DNA of 64,000 bases from Marvania coccoides (lineage: Eukaryota > Chlorophyta > Trebouxiophyceae > Chlorellales > Chlorellaceae), in assembly GCA_963854735.1 (NCBI GenBank), contig OY978105.1, positions 682,001-746,000 on the forward strand, given 5' to 3'. The translations under genes were made by a program, and so were the position numbers. The notes beneath the pieces were generated by a model. That model ran no database searches and had not been told where the DNA came from. It saw only the letters and a list, made by a program, of their open reading frames with translations. Shown here piece by piece: positions 56,589-64,000 of this stretch. Each line of letters starts with the position of its first letter. Position 1 is the stretch's first letter.

Positions 56589-57329
56589 TACGATTAGTTC
56601 TTTACGAGGGCGAAGAGAGCGGTTGAATTACTTTAAGAAAATGAAGAACCTGTGTTTTATTAATCCCTTGTTTTTTTTTTGATTTTGGTTTTGCTAATAT
56701 CTCTCCTCCCTTTACTCTCTTTGTAAAGGCTAAAAAAGCTGCGAAAGTAGGAGTGGCAATGGAGGAAATTTCGTTACACAATAGTACCGGGTATAGACAA
56801 CAATAGGACGCCACAGAGGGTAAATTATTAGTGAAGAGGGGGCAGAAGGGTAGACACAGTTAGTAGCGAATGGTGCAGCCCCGATCGGTACTGTTGCTTT
56901 GTATTCAACTATTCTCGAGAAGAACCCGCGGAAAAATCCTGGGGAGCCCACGAGATGTAATCTAAATCTACTTAAATGGTGGTGTCCGAATAATTGTGCT
57001 TTGTATTAGGTGACAAGCTGGTTGGAAAAATGATAAGGAGAAAGGCAGGGCCTTCGGTAGAATCCAAAAGTAGTTTGTTGCTGGGAGAGGGGGGGGGCAA
57101 GCAAGTTCTTAGAGAAATATACGTACGGGGCATGTGCACGAATGAAAAAATGGCGAGACACGCCAGTAGAAAACTTGTCAGCGTCAATAAATCTCGTTAT
57201 TCTTCAAATTTAGGCACAAAGTAAATCAAAAGGAGGAGTGCAAGAGAGTCTTACTAGACATAGTTCATCATTTATCTGAAAGGGGGGCAGGGGAACAGAA
57301 CGAAGAAAGTTTACACTGTTTTTTTCTCA
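56589..57329. other. Convergent 3' region ORANGE / HIR
   Basis: 741 bp, no gene. A minus-strand TGTAA (TTACA at 57311-57315 on +) lies right behind the HIR stop. The + strand is purine-rich from ~56600 on, as expected for the sense pyrimidine bias of the minus-strand 3' UTR. Confidence 0.5.
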
Positions 57330-58667
57330 TTAGCGGCGCATGCTGGTGGCAGCTTCGGCAGACAGCACGCCGTCGCGGATCTGGTTGGCCAGGTCCGACA
57401 CCGCCCCGGGGTTGGAGGGCACAAAGATGGTGGAGGCCTTGCCAGACACGCCAATCTCCTTGATGGCGTCAAAGTACTGAGTGAGCAGCATCAGGGAAAG
57501 AACGTCGCGGCTGTTGACCTCCGTAACCTCGGTCTGGAAGGCCTGCACGCTCTCCCGCAGGCCGCTCATGATGGCCTGGCGCTGGCGCGCGATACCTTGG
57601 CCAGCCAGGTACTTGGCCTCCGCGTCTGCCTCAGCGGCCTTCACCACACGGATCTTCTCGGCCTCGCTCTGCTCGTAGGCCGCCAGGCGCAGCCTACAAT
57701 GCACGAGAAAATTATGGAGAGGGATTGAGTAAGTTTTCACGTAAATTTTCATTCATGAAAAAACAAAAATATGAAAGAAATTATAGTCAAAAAACAAAGA
57801 GAAGAAAAGTGGGATTTTTTTTGCTGAATAGGATGAGAAAGTTCACCTTTGCGCGGCGTTGATTTCGTTCATGCTCTGCTTCACGCGGGCAGCGGGCTCG
57901 ATGTCGGTCACCAGCACGTTGAGAATCTGGAAGCCAAAGCCGGTCATTGACTTCGTGAGCTCCTCCTTGATGGATGCCGCAATTTCCTCCTTGCTGGTGA
58001 ACACTTCGTCGAGGTTGATCTTGGGCACGGTGCCGCGCACCTCGTCGAACACGAAGGCGGTGATCTGGGCGCGGGAGTCGGTGAGCTTGTAGAAAGCATC
58101 ATACAGGGTGTCTCTGATGATCTGGAACTGCACAGACACGTTGAGCTCCACGAATACGTTGTCCTTGGTCTTGGTCTCGCAGCGGCAGTCAATCTGGTGC
58201 AAGAAATTTGGAAAAAAATGCGTTTTTTTTTTTTTTTTTTTGCAGGTAAAACAAAAACAAAACGTGTTTGATAGATTACCTGCTGGATGCGCAGGCTCAT
58301 CCCGCCGGCCACCGCCTCGCCAATGCAGCAGCAGACGCAGTTGAAGCCTGGGATACAAGAGGGGAGGGAGGTTTAGAGGGCAACAAATAACGTTGACGGG
58401 GGAAAATATATTTGCAAGGGGCAATGTTTCTGACCTGGATACGCGATTCGCTTGTATTTGCCGAACTGCTCAATTACTTGCACGCTGGCCTGATCTGCAG
58501 GATCGCATAAACACGTGTGAAGATCGTTGGATGTGTGCTTTTCAAGATGAAAGAAGTCAAAGGCATCTAATTCGGCACGCCGACACCGTGAGACTGCATA
58601 TCGAAGCTAAGACACGCAAAAAAATGCACGTACCGACGCAGGTGTAGCAGCACAGGCTGTTTCCCAT
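57330..58667 (-). CDS. HIR: HIR (hypersensitive-induced reaction) SPFH/band 7 protein
   Basis: Exons 58667-58634, 58494-58435, 58347-58280, 58193-57847, 57693-57330; 290 residues, the family's normal size. HIR proteins are plasma-membrane scaffold proteins related to stomatin/prohibitin, involved in immunity and microdomains in plants. The N terminus MGNSLCCYTCV has Gly2 for myristoylation and Cys for palmitoylation. Then DQASVQVIEQFGKYKRIAYP, GFNCVCCCIGEAVAGGMSLR, IQQIDCRCETKTKDNVFVEL, VQFQIIRDTLYDAFYKL, GFGFQILNVLVTDIEPAARV, MNEINAAQRLRLAAYEQSEA, a coiled coil, and SRDVLSLMLLTQYFDAIKEI near the end. All are HIR signatures. Exon 1 is only 34 nt but is supported by its phase and the expected MGN start. 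The intron at 58194-58279 carries a T18-like run. Confidence 0.95.
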
Positions 58668-59372
58668 TCTGATTTTTTGGGGTGGGGGGATGTGGTAAGA
58701 GTGCTGATGTAGGGCGTCCTTGGCCGGGATGTGTGGGTGTTGGGGATGTTGGGTGACTGATTTAATGCGAAAATAAGCTGAATGAAGTGCAAAATGGCCC
58801 ATCACGCGTTTCTGAGGTCCTGAGGAAAGTTTTGAAGTTTGAATCCGTGCTGGAATCCCTTCCATTGCAACCATGGTGCGTGCCAAACGCATGTCTTGGC
58901 TGGGCCACATGTTTCGTATGGATTCTAGCCGCCTCATCCGCCGCCTGCTTTTTGGCCAGTTTGACAAGCCCCGCCCCATCGGACAGCCGCCGCACACCCT
59001 TCGCGTCCTCTTTCTCAAGGACATCCTGTTCCTCCAGGGCGGCACACAGACGGGGCTCTCCGAGAGTTACAAATTCTGTGCCGCCCGAACGCCCATCAGC
59101 CTGAAACGTAGTTCTTGAAGTCTTACTATAAGGCCGTCACATTCTCCTCATCACCCGGCCTAATTCGTTATTGCGCATTGCGGGCTGCCCCTTGAAAAAC
59201 ATAGCTATGATGTGGTACGTACGGACTGAAGGCCGGGTTCTTCTCCTTTCTCTCCCCATCTTGGTTTTGAATTTAAAATAAGCGTTGAATTTAAATGGAG
59301 GTCCAAGTCAATCAAATCAATACATAACATGCGTAAAAAAACGGCGAATTTCATTCTAATTACGACCACCAA
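58668..59372. other. Region between HIR and bL32m genes
   Basis: 705 bp. The only structured element is the retroelement relic at 58873-59118; the rest shows nothing recognisable. HIR promoter must lie at its left end. Confidence 0.45.
58873..59118 (+). mobile_element. Relic of a non-LTR retrotransposon (C-terminal end of reverse transcriptase ORF)
   Basis: An 81-residue frame with KRMSWLGHMFRMDSSRLIRR, LLFGQFDKPRPIGQPP and LRVLFLKDIL. This follows the pattern RxxWxGHxxRMxxxRLxxxxLFG...RxxGRPxxxxxD..xxDL common at the C terminus of LINE-like ORF2 proteins. The upstream reverse transcriptase and endonuclease are absent and the next bases show no poly(A) tail, so it is a short dead fragment. 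It may have been inserted as a 5'-truncated copy and decayed. Confidence 0.6.
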
Positions 59373-59912
59373 TCATTCAGCGCCCTCCTCTGCCGCTGCT
59401 GCTACTTTGCTGGCCTGTGGCCGCTCCCTCAAGTTGAAAGCGGGGCAGCCGTCTTCTTCGCATTTGGAGGGCATGGCGTGCTGTGGGAACACCTTATCGC
59501 ACTTGCTGCACCTGGACACCATGGGAATGAAGCGAATGTGCTTGTTGGCGCTGCGCATGCCCTTTCTGGAAGGCGTTACCTGCGCATTGTTTATTGGAGG
59601 AAATGCCTTTAATAGTTGTTTCGGAAAGAAAAGTTGGGGGTAATGCTGGTTTCAACATCTAAATTAACAGTGCAATTATCATACCTTTCGCTTTGGCGCA
59701 GCCAGCAGCTGGATGTCTGAAAGATTTGGGAGCAGAGACACGATGCGCTCCCACCCTGGCATCGCGCCCCAAGGCCACGATGTTTTCAACGCGCCAGCAA
59801 TATTTAGCGTGACGTCTTCCAGAGAGCGCAGCGACGTGAGCTGGTTGCTCGCCTGCCCAAGCCGGCCCAGCGACAAGAGCTCTTTTCCAAATACTGCAAG
59901 GCGAGGGAACAT
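59373..59912 (-). CDS. MRPL32: Mitochondrial large-subunit ribosomal protein bL32m
   Basis: Exons 59912-59685 and 59579-59373, phase 0; 144 residues. The N-terminal ~70 residues (MFPRLAVFGKELLSLGRLGQ...) act as presequence and mitochondrial extension. The rest is bL32: AAPKRK|VTPSRKGMRSANKH, like the bacterial VPKxKxSxSRxxxRRAH start, followed by the zinc ribbon CSKCDKVFP...CEEDGC (CxxC and CxxxxC). A short Lys/Glu/Ala tail ends the protein. In yeast and mammals the presequence is removed by the m-AAA protease before assembly. Plastid L32 is usually organelle-encoded, so the mitochondrial assignment is favoured, though targeting is inferred. Confidence 0.85.
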
Positions 59913-60203
59913 GGTTGGAGTTGTCGATGCTAGTATTCATATAAAAAAATGATGCGCAGAGCACCTCAGAAAATGGCTGCAGAAAAATAAAAAATAAAAG
60001 AAAATTTTCGTCATCATCGCTCTCTCCCCTGGCCAGGGTTTTTTTTTAGCACTCAGATATTCGATTTGTTATTTTTCATTTATAAGAACACACCGTGGCG
60101 CATCACGTGCGATCTAGAGGGAGAACTCAATATTAATATTTTTTACAGTGCAGCTTTTCATCTAGGGAACTGGGCGGTGCCTGCCAGCTGATCAAACGTA
60201 AAA
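59913..60203. promoter_or_regulatory. Divergent promoter region bL32m / NDUFB7
   Basis: 291 bp between two genes for mitochondrial proteins, so they could be co-regulated (inference). AT-rich; a T-run at ~60039-60048. Confidence 0.45.
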
Positions 60204-60826
60204 ATGGTCGGCAAGGTGGATTTGGCACCACCTGAGCTCAAGGCCACGCCGGTGAGCAGTCTATTCAGCACATTTTTCTTCATCTCTGGCCCTCTGTTCA
60301 CGCCATTTTCGGGCATCTTTCTCTTGAACAATCAATCAAACACCAACGCTGCAAGTCTCATATACCCACGTCCCGCCCGCTGCACCCTTCTACACCTCTG
60401 TTCCAGGTCTTATTACTTTGTTTTTTCACGCTGCCTTTTCTCTCCTTTTACTTTCGTCCTTCTCTTCCACTGCTATCTCCGCAGGAGGAGATGGCTGCTG
60501 CGAATATCGATATGGTGTACCGAGACTTTTGCGCGCACCTGCTGATCCCTCTCAACGAGTGCCGCCGTAAATCGTTCTATCTGCCATGGAAGTGCGAGCA
60601 CGAGCGGTGAGCTACCGCGCTTTATTAATTTGAAAACCATCATCCAGGATTCTGGTACATTGTATTAGATGCTGAAACCTGGGTTTGTTCTTTTTGTCCT
60701 AATTAAAAAAATCCCGCTTTTATTCTCTTTCTCTGCTACTGCAGCCACGCGTACGAGTTCTGCCAGTATAAAGAGTACAAGCGGAGAGTGGCGATGGCAA
60801 CGGCCGAGCGAGAAGAGAAGAAGTAG
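60204..60826 (+). CDS. NDUFB7: NADH dehydrogenase (complex I) subunit NDUFB7 / B18
   Basis: Exons 60204-60251, 60485-60606, 60745-60826; 83 residues. A supernumerary complex I subunit on the intermembrane-space face. It has the CHCH (Cx9C) pattern: FCAHLLIPLNEC ... WKCEHERHAYEFCQYKEY, with both Cx9C pairs intact (FC..EC and KC..FC), and the basic tail KRRVAMATAEREEKK. No presequence, as usual for CHCH proteins imported by the MIA pathway. MVGKVDLAPPELKATP is the first-exon start; EEMAAANIDMVYRDFC follows after the splice. Slightly shorter than the plant protein but complete. Confidence 0.95.
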
Positions 60827-61550
60827 AAGGAGTGGAGGAGCCATTTTGCTGGTGGAAGCAGTAAAAGAAGGTTTAAGGTTGAAGAAAAACCCTCTGAAGT
60901 TTTGCTGCTTGATAGCATTAAATGCCACTGATATGTGGCTAAAACTTGTAACCCCTACTCCCGCCTAATTTGACACTCAGCAGAAGATTGATGATTTTTA
61001 AACCGAAATTTACGTAGTACTGATGCTTTGGAGATCGTCAATAACTTCACGATTGTAGTAAGTGCGTGTTCATGCATGAAAGTCTGTCTACGGCCAGGAG
61101 GGCCATCCAGCTAAGTGACAGTAGTAGTAATCTCAAGAAAGATGCTCTCGTGATGCCCATACATAAGAAGATTATTGGCGGAAGAGGAGACAGATAACAA
61201 ATGGCAAACAAAAAATTCAGCATAACCTATTCTAAGAATTAGTATATCGTGGTGTGCGGTCGTCACCGGCTGCTGTATTCAGACAGTCCACGCATGGCAA
61301 GGGAAAAAGGAAAATAAAATGAAGAAAAACAAAGCGGCAAGAACACAAAATGAGTGATGACAAAATGAAAGCGACAAAGGGGTAGGGTGGGTGGGAAAAG
61401 AAGCAGCAGGGTTCAATTTTCCGGGGGCGCAGCGGCATCAGTGTTTTTCAGTAAGGTAGGAGTGAAAAAAGAAAAAACCGAGGAATTGGGGGGTGGGGGT
61501 TGATGAACTATGAGGCAACGAAGGTCAGACGCCCCCCAAATGTGTTCAAT
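60827..61550. other. Convergent 3' region NDUFB7 / Raf-like kinase
   Basis: 724 bp. TGTAA at 60947-60951, 121 nt past the NDUFB7 stop. The right half (61130-61540) is purine-rich on +, matching the pyrimidine-rich 3' UTR expected for the minus-strand kinase. No gene. Confidence 0.5.
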
Positions 61551-64000
61551 TTAATTAGTTTCGGCAGTTTCGGCAACCTGACTTGAGGATGATGACATCT
61601 GCTGAACAGGGGGACGGCGCTGTGACGACGGCGCGTTCCCGAGCAGCGCAACCTGCCTTTTCAAGATCGGAATCATCTCGGAAAAGGAAGGGCGGTCGTC
61701 TGACGGCCCAAAGCACCGCATAATGAGGTCGGCCAGCGCGGGGCGGGTGCCCTCCGGCACCTGCAGCCGTTCTCCGCTGAAGCCGACGGCGCCGACGACC
61801 TGCATGGCGCTGCGGTCGCCCCACGGCTCTTCACCGGTGACCAGCTCCCAGAGGATGACGCCAAAGGAATATACGTCGCTGGACTCGTTGCAGGGCCCGC
61901 CGCAGAGGACCTCGGGGGCAGTCCACTCGGGCGTGCCAGCCTGCAGTGAGGGGGGAATGGGGAAATAAAATCAAGTTAGCGTAGGTTTGTGAGGTGATGA
62001 TATTTATGAGCTCTGGAGCATAATTTCCTCATTTTTCGGAGAAAAAATCTTTTGTAATTTGCGACTGAAATTGAGGATCGATTGCACTGGATATGCAGTA
62101 GAAACACTCTAGTGCAGCAAAACTAAAAGACTTGCCTGGGATTTGGCGCTGAGCACGGTTGCGTGGCGCACCCGCGACAGCCCAAAGTCGCACACCTTGA
62201 TGGTGAGGTCTTTGTCCACCAACAGGTTGGGAGACTTGAGGTCGCGGTGAATGACGGGGGGGCGACAGGTGTGAAGGTAGTTCATGCCTCGGGCCACGTC
62301 TAGGGCCATTTGCAGGCGGCGGCGCTCGTCCAGAGAGGGGGTGGGCCCCCGGTGAAGGAGCTTGAAGAGGGAGCCGCGGGAGACGTACTGGGTGACGATA
62401 CAAAGGTGGGATGGCTTGGTGCACGCTCCAATCTGGAAAGGTGGTCAAAATAAAATAAATATCTTTTGAAATCGGGGGGGGGAGGGGGGGGGGGGCGGGA
62501 GGGAACAATGCATTTTTTGTGGGGGGAATCACACGGAAATATTGGAAGGGTTTTGGTTACTTACAAACTGCACGATGTTTGGGTGGCGCAGCCTCTTCAT
62601 GATGGCTACTTCCTTTCGGAAGTTTTCGATAACTCGAACGCCCAGGTCCTGGTCAAGGAAGCGCTTGATGGCAACGTCAGTCTGGCGCCACTGCCCGCGG
62701 TACACCTCGCCTGCAAATAACCCCCCCAAATCCACTTACTTTCGTTAGAAGTCCGCACACAAAAATTCAAAACTCGACAGATAAAAGCAGTCAAAAATAG
62801 TGAGTTCGAGGAGGAAAAAACGGGGGACGACTTGCATACGTACCAAAGGAGCCTATGCCGATGCGGGGCCCAAACTCTAGCGACTCGTCCGGAATCTCCC
62901 ACTCGTCATCCACCTCTTCAGGGCTGCCGATCACTCCCATAGCTGCCATGGCCTTTGAATCCACGCTGCCAGCGGACATCGCCCCGCTATACATTTCGCT
63001 GAGATGGCGGACAACGCTCTGGGGGTGGGCCCCCAGGGCTGACGAGGAGCGAGGGTTCAGGGCCGGCGCTGGCGAGCCTACCAGCTGCCCCGGCTGCTGC
63101 TGGAAGGCGGCTTCCCCGCTGCTGGTGGCATTGGAGGGGGTCTCGTGGGAGGCCGCGGGGCTGAGCGCCGAGGAGGAGGCGGTGAGCGGTTCCTCGGCAG
63201 CAGCGTGGAACGGCGAGAACATGGCCTCTCCGGCGAGGCTGTCGCCCATGGGGAGGTGGTGAGGAGGGGCCATAGGAAGGATGCCGCCCCCTGAGGACCG
63301 GCTTTCCGGCTTCAGGGTGCCTTGTGGGGGCGAATTTCTGCCAGAGTGCCCCCCGTCGCCGCGATTGCGAGACAGCAGCGCCTGCCGCTGCTCCCATTCC
63401 ACTGGGACTGACATGCGCACGGGGGCGGGGGTGTCCCCCAGCTGGCGGCTGCTGCGGTGCAGCCCATCGAGGTAGAGGCGGTTGACGTCGATAGAGTGGA
63501 GATACGATGAGGAAGACAGCGAGTTGAAGCTGTGGTCTCCTGAAAGCTGCAGACTATGGTCGAGGCTCAGGCGGAGGCGCGAGGGCAGCTCCTCCGTCTG
63601 CCACCACTGCGACGTCTGGTACTGCTGCTGCTGCTGGCGAGGCCACGGCTGCTGCCCTCTCTCACCAGCGGCGGCGGCGTCTCCCTCGCTGCTGGCTTCT
63701 CCGCCACCGGGAGCGATCCCCGCGGCGCGCAACGCGGCCCACTGCATCATGTCGTGATCAGAGGCTGCCGCTCGTTGCGCAGCCGCTGAAGTGGGGCGCG
63801 TGGGGGAAGGCTGATCCGCCCAGCCGTGCGCGGCAGGGGCCCCTGGAGACCTCGGCGATGACCCCAGCCCTGAGCTGGGCCCTCTAGAGTGGTGGTGGTT
63901 AGAGGGCTCATTCGAGAACCGGCGAGACTGCCCTGGCGAGAACGTCCCGCTGGAGTCCCAGGCCCGCAGCGTGTCTGCTGCCGTGAGGGATGTCTGGGTG
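61551..64000 (-). CDS. Raf-like MAPKKK, CTR1/EDR1 type (5' partial)
   Basis: Exons from the window edge: 64000-62844, 62710-62565, 62432-62136, 61940-61551; ~662 residues visible. The upstream part (64000 to ~62950) is a Ser/Pro/Gly-rich disordered region (for example [40 protein letters not shown]). The kinase domain starts [27 protein letters not shown], then [82 protein letters not shown], and the end [12 protein letters not shown]. All catalytic residues are intact. GTPEWMAPE-like and WEIP(x)ExLxxGxxIGxGSxG features mark group B3/C Raf kinases such as CTR1 and EDR1. The last intron has a GC donor. The N-terminal EDR1 regulatory domain, if any, lies beyond the window. Confidence 0.93.
61941..62135 (-). 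other. GC-AG intron in the Raf-like kinase
   Basis: Donor TCCCAG|GCAAGT at 62136/62135, acceptor ACTGCAG. It interrupts the activation segment ([14 protein letters not shown]), so the splice site is fixed by kinase homology. Confidence 0.93.
62474..62504 (+). repeat. G-run cluster in a kinase intron
   Basis: Runs of nine or more G separated by single A or C within the intron at 62433-62564; on the transcribed sense strand this is a C-run pyrimidine tract. Confidence 0.7.

Noticed and set aside
58557..59045. Minus-strand frame reading through HIR exon 1 and the retroelement relic
   Set aside because: Its 5' part is the reverse strand of the relic; the HIR start at the MGN motif explains the coding part.

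Overview
This is nuclear DNA of a photosynthetic eukaryote, most likely a chlorophyte green alga (my guess is a trebouxiophyte; the family-level call is weak). Reasons: nearly every gene is split by short GT-AG or GC-AG introns; exons are GC-rich with C/G-ending codons while introns and flanks are AT-rich with T-rich 3' ends; TGTAA, the green-algal poly(A) signal, lies past many stops; and plastid proteins of plant type are present (ORANGE, a PSA2-like lumenal zinc-finger protein, an ARASP-like site-2 protease, plant-type SAHH and DHDPS). No tRNA, rRNA, CRISPR or operon was seen.

Layout. 1-10 kb: 3' part of a Polycomb-type RING1 gene carrying an inserted AP2 domain (+), DHDPS of lysine synthesis (+), a glutamine-rich protein (-), a DUF1365 protein (-). 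10-21 kb: GT92-like glycosyltransferase (+), plastid VTT/DedA membrane protein (+), N-terminal methyltransferase NTM1 (-), VPS28 of ESCRT-I (-), a bZIP factor (-). 21-34 kb: PEX19 (+), proteasome ATPase RPT6 (-), a PPR protein (+), PSA2-like protein (-), a CXC/TSO1-type factor (+). 34-42 kb: two unrecognised proline-rich proteins (-), a phytocyanin-like surface protein (-), a BASS/SLC10A7-like transporter (+), a phosphopantetheinyl transferase (-). 42-55 kb: SAHH (+), a membrane kinase with an extensin-like ectodomain (+), ARASP-like protease with two alternative last exons (-), DNA ligase I (+). 55-64 kb: ORANGE (+), HIR/prohibitin-like protein (-), a retroelement relic, mitochondrial bL32 (-), NDUFB7 of complex I (+), and a CTR1/EDR1-like Raf kinase running off the right edge (-).

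The genes are ordinary housekeeping, organelle and regulatory genes without a common pathway. For all but the least certain models I closed the reading frame exon by exon, so the gene models rest on splice sites and phase as well as on homology. The points most worth following are the RING-AP2-RAWUL fusion, the paired terminal exons of the site-2 protease, an acid-free in-frame extension upstream of the DNA ligase AUG, and the high share of GC-AG introns (7 of about 66).
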